A stretch of DNA of 20,918 nucleotides from Gammaproteobacteria bacterium (GCA_002402245.1 NVVP01000042.1:1-20918), one strand, 5' to 3'. Counted from the first letter of the stretch, positions 1 to 7,031 are shown. Translations and numbers: made by a program. Notes: generated by a model not told the origin, from the letters alone.

Positions 1-532
1 ACTTCCTTACGTAAATATCACCAGTCCTTAATTGGCTTAAGTTTATAGGAGCTCCATTAGCGTATGTAGTACTATTTAGACTGTTGGTATTGGCTATACC
101 AGTAATTAAAATATTAGGCCTAAAAATAGAAACCAAACTTGACGAGTCTAAATAAACAGAGCTTTGGGATGGACTAAGAATTTCAGTATAATATTTTCCT
201 GAGATTGTTGCCTGACAACCAACTTCGGAATATATTTTGAAAGCATTAATTCCAATATTTAAATTAATGATATTAAAAGAATAGGTGTTGTTTCCTATGT
301 TTGTTGGGGTAGATAGGCTATTGTCATGACCGATAAAATTATAGCCAGCAGGTAATTTTATATTTACAGTGTGTGAGTTAGAAGCTGCCCCTAAATTTAC
401 TACAGAAACAATTAATGTGTCACTTTCGCAAATAGAGATATTATTATTTACTACAATTGTATCTCGAATAATATTGGCTTGAATTATAAATAGTATGGAG
501 CAATTAAGTAGAAAAGTAATAATATATTTCAT
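1..532 (-). CDS. Secreted Bacteroidota-like surface protein, N-terminal part (3' end cut by window)
   Basis: An open frame runs without a stop from an ATG at 532 down to base 1, giving about 177 residues of a longer protein. The first 19 residues (MKYIITFLLNCSILFIIQA) are a clear signal peptide with a hydrophobic core and a small residue before the likely cleavage point. The mature part is rich in Asn, Ser, Ile and Thr and looks like beta-sandwich repeat material. A segment reading NISICESDTLIVSV resembles the ICxGDT-type openings of Ig/PKD-like domains in large secreted Bacteroidota proteins, and KLPAGYNFIG resembles DUF11-like repeats. No Shine-Dalgarno precedes the ATG, which suits Bacteroidota. 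GC looks lower than in the following operon (sampled lines about 20-37%). The precise function is not recognisable; a large adhesin or sorting-tagged surface protein is an inference. Its presence beside a gammaproteobacterial operon is odd: transfer or contig chimerism. Confidence 0.7.
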   Translation of the reverse strand, partial: MKYIITFLLNCSILFIIQANIIRDTIVVNNNISICESDTLIVSVVNLGAASNSHTVNIKLPAGYNFIGHDNSLSTPTNIGNNTYSFNIINLNIGINAFKIYSEVGCQATISGKYYTEILSPSQSSVYLDSSSLVSIFRPNILITGIANTNSLNSTTYANGAPINLSQLRTGDIYVRK

Positions 533-540
533 ATAGCTAA

Positions 541-548
541 CAAAGTTA
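541..548 (-). promoter_or_regulatory. Possible Bacteroidota-type -7 box (TAACTTTG)
   Basis: Read on the minus strand, TAACTTTG matches the TAnnTTTG -7 consensus known for Bacteroidota primary sigma factors, and it lies 8 nt before the ATG at 532. No convincing TTG element is visible at the expected -33 distance, and the resulting leader would be almost absent, so this may be coincidence. Confidence 0.25.
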
Positions 549-632
549 GATAGTATTCTAGGTTAGAAAGGAAATGAAAGAATAAGCAGAAAGTCGTTTA
601 TTAATAGTAATGATTTATTTTTATTGTTAGCT

Positions 633-661
633 TTGCGGTTTTACTCATTTTCTTATATAAT
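633..661 (+). promoter_or_regulatory. Candidate sigma-70 promoter before yceD
   Basis: TTGCGG (633-638), a 17-bp spacer, then a perfect TATAAT (656-661). The -35 matches only 3 of 6 bases. The predicted start lies near 668, leaving a leader of only about 4 nt before the ATG at 672, so the yceD message would be nearly leaderless if this is the promoter. The TATAAT in AT-rich DNA could also be chance. Confidence 0.4.
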
Positions 662-671
662 TCCGTCGATT

Positions 672-1193
672 ATGCAACAGAAATTACCTATAGAAATAGA
701 TCCATTTAGATTGGCAAAGAGTGGTTTAGAACTTGAAGGGAGCTTAGCGCTACCATCAATGCCTCGATTGTCCGGCTTACTCCTAGAGAACACGGGAGAG
801 GTCAGCATCAAAATGAATTTTGACACAGATGTGCTTGGAACACCGATGATGCAAGGTGTGTTTACAGCGCCTGTTTCTTTGATGTGTGAGCGGTGTTCAA
901 TGCCGATGACATATGATTTGAAAGTAGAGTGTTTATTAGGCTTAATTAAAATTGAAACTCAGGTAGAAGGATTAGCTGAGCAATATGAACCATGGATTAT
1001 CGAAGGTGATGACCCGATTAGATTAAGTGCAGTGGTTGAAGATGAGTTGATTTTAGCTCTTCCTCTTATCCCCAAACATGCACATGCCTGTTTACCAAAA
1101 GAAGCATGGTCATCAGGTGAAGAAATAGAAGAAAGTGAAAGTGAAGAGAAAGTGTCGCCTTTTGCAGTATTGGCCGCGTTAAAAAAAGATTAA
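672..1193 (+). CDS. yceD: YceD family protein (DUF177), large-subunit rRNA accumulation protein
   Basis: This 173-residue protein has the same length as E. coli YceD and sits in the family's conserved place directly before rpmF. The family is associated with 23S rRNA accumulation/50S biogenesis; the mechanism is not settled. Visible features are an N-terminal KLPIEIDPFRLAK segment, a Cys pair (CERC, residues 72-75) as in the family, the VVEDELILALPLIP segment near residue 130, and the typical C-terminal PFAVLAALKKD ending. The frame stays open upstream to a TTG at 624, but alignment with the family N-terminus (MQ..LP..LDP) favours the ATG at 672. No clear Shine-Dalgarno precedes it. It is first gene of the operon; rpmF follows 57 bp downstream. 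Confidence 0.9.
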   Translation: MQQKLPIEIDPFRLAKSGLELEGSLALPSMPRLSGLLLENTGEVSIKMNFDTDVLGTPMMQGVFTAPVSLMCERCSMPMTYDLKVECLLGLIKIETQVEGLAEQYEPWIIEGDDPIRLSAVVEDELILALPLIPKHAHACLPKEAWSSGEEIEESESEEKVSPFAVLAALKKD

Positions 1194-1194
1194 T

Positions 1195-1210
1195 GAAACG
1201 TTAGCGTTTC
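1195..1210 (+). other. Short perfect hairpin between yceD and rpmF
   Basis: GAAACG-TTAG-CGTTTC forms a 6-bp stem with a 4-base loop immediately after the yceD stop. There is no run of T behind it, so it is not a canonical terminator. It could be an mRNA processing or stability element separating yceD from the highly expressed L32 cistron. Confidence 0.35.
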
Positions 1211-1250
1211 TCGTTAAAAGTAGTATTTATTTAGGTTAGGAGTTTTACCA

Positions 1251-1430
1251 ATGGCAGTTCAAAAGAGTAAGAAAAGTCCGTCACGTCGTGGCATGCGCCG
1301 TTCACATGATGCACTTACATCAGAAACATTATCAGTTGATTCAACATCAGGTGAATTACATTTACGTCACAACGTAACAGAAGAAGGTTACTACCGTGGC
1401 CGTAAAGTTATTGCTGATAAAAGCGAATAA
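1251..1430 (+). CDS. rpmF: 50S ribosomal protein L32
   Basis: A 59-residue reading frame beginning MAVQKSKKSPSRRGMRRSHD and containing the L32 core RRSHDALT, HLRHNVTEEGYYRGRKVI. It is basic at both ends, as expected for a small large-subunit ribosomal protein that binds 23S rRNA. It has no cysteines, so this is the zinc-independent (C-minus) form, like E. coli L32. TAGGAG (1237-1242) lies 8 nt before the ATG, the best ribosome-binding site in this part of the operon, which fits high expression. It is second in the yceD-rpmF-plsX order, with plsX starting 11 nt after its stop. Confidence 0.96.
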   Translation: MAVQKSKKSPSRRGMRRSHDALTSETLSVDSTSGELHLRHNVTEEGYYRGRKVIADKSE

Positions 1431-1441
1431 GGCTTAATCAA

Positions 1442-2464
1442 TTGAGTTTAACTATCTCTATTGATGCAATGGGCGGGGATCATGGACCTAAGGTTGTGAT
1501 CCCCGCTGCTATTTCAGCATTTAGAAAATACCCTGATGTCACGTTTATTTTAGTAGGCAATAAAGAGGTTCTTTATCCGCTACTAGAACAACAAGGCCTG
1601 CAGGATGAAGAGCGTTTAGTTATTCATCATGCATCTCAATCGGTTGCAATGGATGAGTCTCCTGCATCAGCGCTACGAGGAAAAAAAGATTCTTCAATGC
1701 GTGTGGCAATAAACTTGGTTAAACAAGGTGTTGCTTCAGCATGTGTAAGTGCTGGTAATACAGGTGCTTTAATGGCAACGGCTCGGTTTGTATTAAAAAC
1801 ATTACCAGGTATTGAACGTCCAGCTATTGTATCAGCCTTGCCAACCGTTAAAGGTCATACCTATGTGCTTGATCTCGGTGCCAATATTGATTCAAGTGCT
1901 GAGCATTTGGTTCAGTTCGCTATTATGGGCTCGGTATTAGCTGAATTAGTCGATGGCAAAGTAAACCCGACAGTGGGGCTATTGAATATTGGCGAAGAAG
2001 AAATAAAAGGTAATGAGCGAGTTAAAGAAGCCGCTCGATTACTGAGAGAAACGGATTTGAATTATGCCGGTTTTGTTGAAGGTGACGGCTTATATCGTGG
2101 CGAAGTTGATGTGTTAGTGTGCGACGGCTTTGTCGGTAATATTGCGTTGAAGGCGAGTGAAGGGGTGATTCATATGATTCGCCATTTCTTACGTGAATCA
2201 TTTGGGCGTAATATATTCACTAAATTTGCCGCTTTAATTGCTTCACCTGTGTTGAAACACTTTGCTAGTGAGCTTGATCCTCGCGCCTACAATGGAGCTA
2301 ACTTTATTGGGCTGCAAGGTATTGTAATTAAAAGTCATGGTGGTACCGATGCCATTGGGTTTGAAAATGCAATAAAAATAGCCATTCTTGAAGCTGAACA
2401 TGATATTCCGAGCAAAATAAGCAAACATTTAGAATCATTACTTGAAGATGGGCAGGTTGCGTGA
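1442..2464 (+). CDS. plsX: Phosphate acyltransferase PlsX
   Basis: PlsX converts acyl-ACP plus phosphate to acyl-phosphate, the donor for PlsY at the membrane, and so links fatty-acid synthesis to phospholipid synthesis. The 340-residue protein has the family N-terminus SIDAMGGDHGP (residues 6-16), SAGNTGALMA near residue 103 and CDGFVGNIALKASEG near residue 227. The start is TTG at 1442: no ATG lies upstream in frame after the rpmF stop, and the next Met falls inside the conserved AMGGDHGP motif. The only ribosome-binding signal is a weak AAGG overlapping the rpmF stop, so translation is probably coupled to rpmF. Its stop overlaps the fabH start by 4 bp. Confidence 0.95.
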   Translation: MSLTISIDAMGGDHGPKVVIPAAISAFRKYPDVTFILVGNKEVLYPLLEQQGLQDEERLVIHHASQSVAMDESPASALRGKKDSSMRVAINLVKQGVASACVSAGNTGALMATARFVLKTLPGIERPAIVSALPTVKGHTYVLDLGANIDSSAEHLVQFAIMGSVLAELVDGKVNPTVGLLNIGEEEIKGNERVKEAARLLRETDLNYAGFVEGDGLYRGEVDVLVCDGFVGNIALKASEGVIHMIRHFLRESFGRNIFTKFAALIASPVLKHFASELDPRAYNGANFIGLQGIVIKSHGGTDAIGFENAIKIAILEAEHDIPSKISKHLESLLEDGQVA

Positions 2465-3420
2465 TCCACTCGAAAATAATTGGAACAGGTAGTTACTTAC
2501 CTAAAAAAATACTGACGAACCATGACCTAGAAAGTATGGTAGAAACAAGTGATCAATGGATTTTTGATCGCACAGGCATTAAAGAACGTCATATTGTTGC
2601 AGAAGATGAAAGCACAACAGATTTAGCCTACCATGCAGCTGTTAATGCAATTGAAGCCGCAGGTATTGAAAATAGTGATGTTGATTTAATTATCATCGCG
2701 ACCACCACACCAACACAAACATTCCCTAGTACTGCATCACTTGTTCAGCATAAGTTGAACATTAGTGGTTGCCCGGCATTTGATATACAAGCTGTGTGTA
2801 CTGGGTTTGTTTATGCCTTAACGATTGCAGATAAATTTATTAAATCAGGTTCAGTTAAAAATGCATTGGTTATTGGTGCTGAATCCTTATCACGCATCGT
2901 AGATTGGACTGACAGAAATACCTGTGTTTTATTCGGTGATGGTGCTGGCGCAGTGGTATTACAAGCTTCAGAACAACAAGGTATTTTATCGACCCATATC
3001 CATTGTGATGGTCAATATAGTGAATTGTTACAAGTGCCTAGTGGCCCTGGTGGTCCTCTAGATGTAGATAGTAACTATATTGAAATGAAAGGCAATGATG
3101 TATTCAAAGTAGCAGTACGTACTTTAAGTAATATTGTTGATGAAACATTAGTGGCCAATGGTTTAGAAAAACGAGATATTGATTGGTTAATTCCACATCA
3201 AGCTAACATCCGCATTATTAGTGCAACAGCACGAAAACTAGATATGCCAATGGATAAAGTAGTAGTGACGGTTGCTGAGCATGGTAATACATCGGCAGCA
3301 TCAATTCCTCTTGCTTTAGATACTGCTGTCCGCGACGGTCGTATTAAACGTGGCGAAACATTATTATTAGAAGCATTCGGTGGTGGTTTTACCTGGGGCT
3401 CAGCATTAATTAAATATTAA
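2461..3420 (+). CDS. fabH: 3-oxoacyl-ACP synthase III (KAS III)
   Basis: FabH starts fatty-acid synthesis by condensing acetyl-CoA with malonyl-ACP. The 319-residue sequence carries the full Cys-His-Asn triad: C113 in DIQAVCTGF, H246 in LIPHQANIR and N276 in HGNTSAAS. The C-terminal GGGFTWGSALI segment is typical. It begins with GTG at 2461, which overlaps the plsX TGA as GTGA, so it is translationally coupled. It ends 80 bp before fabD, one of the few real gaps in the operon. Length is normal for the family and no key residue is missing. Confidence 0.96.
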   Translation: MIHSKIIGTGSYLPKKILTNHDLESMVETSDQWIFDRTGIKERHIVAEDESTTDLAYHAAVNAIEAAGIENSDVDLIIIATTTPTQTFPSTASLVQHKLNISGCPAFDIQAVCTGFVYALTIADKFIKSGSVKNALVIGAESLSRIVDWTDRNTCVLFGDGAGAVVLQASEQQGILSTHIHCDGQYSELLQVPSGPGGPLDVDSNYIEMKGNDVFKVAVRTLSNIVDETLVANGLEKRDIDWLIPHQANIRIISATARKLDMPMDKVVVTVAEHGNTSAASIPLALDTAVRDGRIKRGETLLLEAFGGGFTWGSALIKY

Positions 3421-3438
3421 TGCCCCAAGCAAGATGCC

Positions 3439-3457
3439 ATGTTGTAATCTACAACAT
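3439..3457. promoter_or_regulatory. Perfect 19-bp inverted repeat between fabH and fabD
   Basis: ATGTTGTA-ATC-TACAACAT: two perfect 8-bp arms around 3 bases, in the 80-bp gap. There is no T run behind it, so it is not an intrinsic terminator. It does not match the FabR, FadR or PsrA site patterns I know. It may be an operator for an unidentified regulator or a small mRNA hairpin (8-bp stem, 3-nt loop) at a processing point. Confidence 0.45.
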
Positions 3458-3500
3458 TAAAGTAATGATTCTCTTCCCGTTAATGAAGGAGCACTCTTAA

Positions 3501-4439
3501 ATGAGTTTAGCATTTGTATTCCCTGGTCAAGGCTCGCAATCTGTAGGTATGCTGACTGAGTTAGCATCACAGTTCCCCCAAGTTGAAGCTACTTTTGCAG
3601 AGGCATCTGCTGTTTTAGATTATGACTTATGGGCTTTAGTGACTAATGGTCCTGTTGAATCACTGAATCAAACAGATAAAACGCAACCTGCAATGCTAGC
3701 TGCAGGTATCGCTGTATGGCGTTGCTGGCAAGTAAACTCTGACATTAAACCTGATTTTTTTGCCGGCCACAGTTTAGGTGAATATAGTGCCTTAGTAGCA
3801 GCAGGCTCATTGAGCTTTACTGATGCTATCAAATTAGTAGAACTACGCGGTCAATTTATGCAACAAGCAGTCCCTGTTGGTGAAGGTGCGATGGCTGCTA
3901 TTCTTGGTTTAGATGATGATGCGGTTAAAGCCGTATGCAACGAAGCTTCTGCAAAAGGTGTAGCTGAAGCTGTTAACTTTAACTCGCCTGGCCAAGTGGT
4001 TATTGCCGGAAGTAGCGAAGCTATTAATGTAGCCATTGAACTGGCTAAAGAAAAGGGTGCTAAACGAGCCTTACTTCTTCCTGTTAGCGTACCGTCTCAT
4101 TGTGCATTGATGCAGCCTGCTGCGGAACAGTTGAAACAAGAATTAGATAATATTGCCACTCGCCAGCCAGCATTACCTGTTATTCATAATGTGACTGTTG
4201 CTATTTCTGATAGTGACAGTGATATAAAATCATTATTGGTTAAACAACTTTCCAACCCTGTTCGTTGGGTCGAAACGATTGAGTATTTTGCTGCACAAGG
4301 TGTTGATACCTTAATTGAATGTGGCCCTGGTAAGGTCTTAGCTGGCTTAACTAAGCGAATTGATAAATCAATTACTGCATTTCCTGTATTTGATTCGGCA
4401 ACATTAGAAAAAGCACAATTAGTATTAGGAGAAAAATAA
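3501..4439 (+). CDS. fabD: Malonyl-CoA:ACP transacylase
   Basis: FabD moves the malonyl group from CoA to ACP, supplying the extender unit for all elongation rounds. The 312-residue protein shows FPGQGSQ (residues 7-13), the nucleophile S91 in GHSLGEYSALVAAG, R116 in ELRGQFMQ and H200 in VPSHCALM, with the late ECGPGKVLAGL segment. AAGGAG (3486-3491) lies 9 nt before the ATG, the first strong ribosome-binding site since rpmF. Its stop codon overlaps the fabG ATG by one base (TAATG). Length and motifs are normal. Confidence 0.96.
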   Translation: MSLAFVFPGQGSQSVGMLTELASQFPQVEATFAEASAVLDYDLWALVTNGPVESLNQTDKTQPAMLAAGIAVWRCWQVNSDIKPDFFAGHSLGEYSALVAAGSLSFTDAIKLVELRGQFMQQAVPVGEGAMAAILGLDDDAVKAVCNEASAKGVAEAVNFNSPGQVVIAGSSEAINVAIELAKEKGAKRALLLPVSVPSHCALMQPAAEQLKQELDNIATRQPALPVIHNVTVAISDSDSDIKSLLVKQLSNPVRWVETIEYFAAQGVDTLIECGPGKVLAGLTKRIDKSITAFPVFDSATLEKAQLVLGEK

Positions 4440-5182
4440 TGAGCTTAGAAGGTAAAATTGCACTAGTTACAGGTGCGACTCGCGGTATTGGTCGTGCTAT
4501 TGCATTGAGTTTAGCGGCACAAGGTGCCATAGTTATTGGTACAGCCACCTCAGAAAATGGTGCACAAACAATCAGTGACTTTTTAACAGAAGCTAATGCT
4601 AAAGGAACTGGCTTAGTACTTAATGTCACCGATGCGGATTCAATTGAAGCGGTTGTTAGTGAAATTGAAGCAAGTTTTGGCGCACCCAGCATATTAGTTA
4701 ATAATGCTGGTATCACCCGCGATAATTTATTGATGCGAATGAAAGATGATGAGTGGAATGACATCATTGAAACTAACTTGACGCCTATTTTTAAATTGAG
4801 TAAACGCTGTTTACGCGCAATGACTAAAGCACGTTGGGGCCGAATTATTACTATTACTTCTGTTGTGGGCGTAATGGGTAATGCAGGTCAAACAAATTAT
4901 GCCGCTGCTAAGGCAGGTGTAATTGGTTTTAGTAAATCATTAGCGCGTGAGGTTGGCTCACGAGGTATCACTGTAAATACAGTGGCGCCAGGGTTTATTG
5001 ATACAGACATGACTAGCTCGTTATCTGATGATCATAAAACGGCATTATTGACTAATGTGCCCGTTAAACGCTTAGGTGAACCAGAAGAGATTGCTGCTGC
5101 AGTGACGTTCTTAGCAGGTGAGTCTGCTGCTTATATTACAGGTGAAACACTGAATGTTAATGGCGGCATGAATATGAGTTAA
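4439..5182 (+). CDS. fabG: 3-oxoacyl-ACP reductase (SDR family)
   Basis: FabG performs the NADPH-dependent reduction of 3-oxoacyl-ACP. The 247-residue protein has the Rossmann motif TGATRGIG (11-18), NNAG (88-91) and the catalytic set N113, S141, Y154 and K158 (YAAAK). The ending VNGGMNMS is typical of bacterial FabG. AGGAG (4427-4431) within the end of fabD lies 7 nt before the ATG, and the start overlaps the fabD stop by one base. The operon pauses after it: 265 bp separate it from acpP. Confidence 0.96.
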   Translation: MSLEGKIALVTGATRGIGRAIALSLAAQGAIVIGTATSENGAQTISDFLTEANAKGTGLVLNVTDADSIEAVVSEIEASFGAPSILVNNAGITRDNLLMRMKDDEWNDIIETNLTPIFKLSKRCLRAMTKARWGRIITITSVVGVMGNAGQTNYAAAKAGVIGFSKSLAREVGSRGITVNTVAPGFIDTDMTSSLSDDHKTALLTNVPVKRLGEPEEIAAAVTFLAGESAAYITGETLNVNGGMNMS

Positions 5183-5447
5183 TCAGTATCTTTTACTATT
5201 AACTACTTAAAGGTGAAAGTAAGTGGTTTAAAATATATAACTACAAACTGCGCTTTCTTCACTTTTTTGGCTAGTTGATAATAAAAAATACTCAGAGAAA
5301 AATTGTATAAATAGTAGCTAACAGCTTGAAAAACTAGCTATTCTACTGCTTAGAGAGAGCCTTTGTTTGTGTTTTGGCTTGTCTCTAAAGTGTGTGCATT
5401 ATAGAATGCCCGCACGTTTTGTGTATTTAACTAAGGAAACATACGTT
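5183..5447 (+). other. 265-bp AT-rich gap before acpP
   Basis: No gene is seen here. The first part can fold weakly: AAAGGTGAA (5209-5217) pairs with TTCACTTTT (5258-5266, one G-T pair), followed by T residues, but the loop of about 40 nt makes a terminator doubtful. The second part contains a probable acpP promoter and its ribosome-binding site TAAGGA (5432-5437), 10 nt before the ATG. The gap suggests that acpP is transcribed separately from its upstream neighbours. Confidence 0.5.
5379..5407 (+). promoter_or_regulatory. Likely acpP promoter
   Basis: TTGTCT (5379-5384, 4 of 6 to TTGACA), a 17-bp spacer, and TAGAAT (5402-5407, 5 of 6 to TATAAT). The start would fall near 5414, giving a leader of about 34 nt with TAAGGA as ribosome-binding site. 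An independent acpP promoter is well known in E. coli and fits the high demand for ACP. Confidence 0.5.
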
Positions 5448-5684
5448 ATGAGTGATATCGAAGCTCGAGTAAAAGATATTGTTGTTGAACAATTGGGTGT
5501 TAACGCAGATGAAGTAACCGCTGATGCGTCATTTATTGATGATTTAGGTGCTGATTCATTAGACACTGTTGAATTAGTCATGGCACTTGAAGAAGAATTT
5601 GAATGTGAAATCCCAGATGAAAATGCTGAGAAAATCACTACAGTTAAAGAAGCCGTTAATTACATTAATTCTGTTCAGTCTTAA
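5448..5684 (+). CDS. acpP: Acyl carrier protein
   Basis: ACP carries the growing acyl chain on a 4'-phosphopantetheine arm. The 78-residue acidic protein begins MSDIEARVKDIVVEQLGV and has the attachment motif DDLGADSLDTVELVM with S37 as the modified serine. The frame is open back to 5367, but the conserved N-terminus and TAAGGA at 5432-5437 place the start at 5448. Length equals E. coli AcpP. It is flanked by a long gap with its own promoter and by a strong hairpin, so it is probably produced largely from its own short transcript, with partial readthrough into fabF. Confidence 0.97.
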   Translation: MSDIEARVKDIVVEQLGVNADEVTADASFIDDLGADSLDTVELVMALEEEFECEIPDENAEKITTVKEAVNYINSVQS

Positions 5685-5704
5685 TAGTAATAACTGCTAA
5701 TCAT

Positions 5705-5739
5705 AGCCGCCTAGATGTGTTCAATCACGCTAGGCGGCT
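5705..5739 (+). terminator. Strong hairpin / probable leaky terminator after acpP
   Basis: AGCCGCCTAG (5705-5714) pairs perfectly with CTAGGCGGCT (5730-5739). The loop can extend the stem with GTG/CAC. The tail is GTGTTGTTTT, only moderately T-rich, so termination may be partial. It would raise acpP mRNA over fabF mRNA and stabilise the short acpP transcript. Confidence 0.75.
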
Positions 5740-5774
5740 GTGTTGTTTTAAGCATATGAAAAAAGGGAATAATG

Positions 5775-7016
5775 ATGTCTAAACGACGTGTTGTGATAAC
5801 TGGCCTCGGCGCTGTAACACCTGTTGGTTTAAATGTTAAAGATAGCTGGGAAAATATTTTAGCGGGCAAGAGTGGTATTGCACCTCTAACAGTATTTGAT
5901 GTTTCTGCATTTAGTACTCGCTTTGGCGGCAGTATTAAAGACTTTGATATCACCACTATTATTCCTCGAAAAGATGCTAAAAAAATGGATAAATTTATTC
6001 ATTACGGTATTGCCGCAGGTAAAGAAGCGATTGAAGATTCTGGTATTGAGATTACAGACGAAAATGCACACCGAATTGGTGTTGCTATTGGCGCTGGAAT
6101 AGGTGGTTTACCGGGTATTGAAGCGGGCTATGATTCGTATCTAAAAGGCGGCCCACGAAAAATCTCTCCTTTCTTCGTGCCGAGTAATATTATTAATATG
6201 ATTTCAGGCAATTTATCTATTTTATTTGGCTTGAAAGGGCCTAATATTGCGATTGCTACTGCATGTTCTAGCGGCACACATAATATTTCATCTGCAGGCC
6301 GTATGATTCAATATGGTGATGCTGATGTGATGATTGCAGGTGGTGCAGAAATGTCTACTTCAAAAACAGGCTTAGGTGGTTTTGCTGCGGCCCGTGCATT
6401 ATCAAGTAGAAATGATGACCCAGAAGCGGCTAGTCGTCCATGGGATAAAGACCGAGATGGTTTTGTTTTAGGCGATGGTGCCGGGGTGATTGTTTTAGAA
6501 GAGTATGAACATGCGGTTAAACGTGGTGCAACGATCTATGCCGAGTTAGCAGGTTCAGGCATGAGTAGTGATGCTTATCATATGACGTCACCTTCTATTG
6601 GTGGTGAAGGTGCGGCACGTTGCATGAAAAATGCAATGGACGATGCAGGTTTATCAGCGGATAAAGTAGATTATGTTAATGCGCATGGTACCTCAACACC
6701 AGCAGGTGATGCGGGTGAAACACAAGCGATTAAAGCTGCATTTGGTGCTGCTGCTGATACACTTGCAGTAAGTTCAACTAAATCGATGATTGGACATTTA
6801 CTCGGTGCTGCCGGTGGTGTTGAAGCTGTATTTAGTATTTTAGCAATCAGAGACCAAGTGGCTCCGCCTACTATTAATCTAGATAATCCAGATCCTGAAT
6901 GTGACTTAGATTTTGTTCCTCATACCGCGAGACAAATGTCGATTGATGTTGCCATGTCCAACTCATTTGGCTTTGGTGGTACCAATGGCACGGTTATATT
7001 TAAGAAATTAACCTAG
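5775..7016 (+). CDS. fabF: 3-oxoacyl-ACP synthase II (KAS II)
   Basis: FabF elongates acyl-ACP and is the main condensing enzyme for long chains. The 413-residue sequence (from the second of two tandem ATGs) shows MSKRRVVITGLGAVTPVG, then C164 in TACSSGTH, H304 in NAHGTSTP and H341 in SMIGHLLGAAGGVE, the complete Cys-His-His triad, and the FGFGGTNG ending. An ATG one codon earlier (5772) is also possible. AAGGG at 5763-5767 is better spaced for 5775, and E. coli FabF likewise begins SKRRVV. It follows the acpP hairpin, and pabC begins 15 nt after its stop. Confidence 0.95.
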   Translation: MSKRRVVITGLGAVTPVGLNVKDSWENILAGKSGIAPLTVFDVSAFSTRFGGSIKDFDITTIIPRKDAKKMDKFIHYGIAAGKEAIEDSGIEITDENAHRIGVAIGAGIGGLPGIEAGYDSYLKGGPRKISPFFVPSNIINMISGNLSILFGLKGPNIAIATACSSGTHNISSAGRMIQYGDADVMIAGGAEMSTSKTGLGGFAAARALSSRNDDPEAASRPWDKDRDGFVLGDGAGVIVLEEYEHAVKRGATIYAELAGSGMSSDAYHMTSPSIGGEGAARCMKNAMDDAGLSADKVDYVNAHGTSTPAGDAGETQAIKAAFGAAADTLAVSSTKSMIGHLLGAAGGVEAVFSILAIRDQVAPPTINLDNPDPECDLDFVPHTARQMSIDVAMSNSFGFGGTNGTVIFKKLT

Positions 7017-7031
7017 TCTTAGCCAAACAAG

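Larger units (their letters stand above)
533..671. other. AT-rich intergenic junction between foreign-looking ORF and yceD operon
   Basis: This 139-bp stretch holds no gene. It separates the minus-strand secreted protein from the plus-strand operon. It contains a short hairpin (CTAAC-AAA-GTTAG, 537-549) and a 9-bp inverted repeat, AGCTAACAA at 535-543 and TTGTTAGCT at 624-632. A sigma-70-like promoter sits close to yceD. If the window is chimeric or carries an insertion, the boundary must lie in here. Confidence 0.5.

Noticed and set aside
624..671. Longer yceD start at TTG 624
   Set aside because: Adds 16 residues not found in the family, has no ribosome-binding site, and overlaps the candidate promoter; ATG 672 aligns with YceD N-termini.
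4372..4767. Minus-strand 131-residue ORF antisense to the fabD/fabG junction
   Set aside because: Shadow frame of fabD and fabG; composition (Ser/Leu/Ile-rich, no motif) follows from the coding strand and no ribosome-binding site is seen.
5367..5447. 27-residue N-terminal extension of acpP
   Set aside because: ACP N-termini begin at MSDIEARV; TAAGGA supports 5448, and the extension overlaps the likely promoter.
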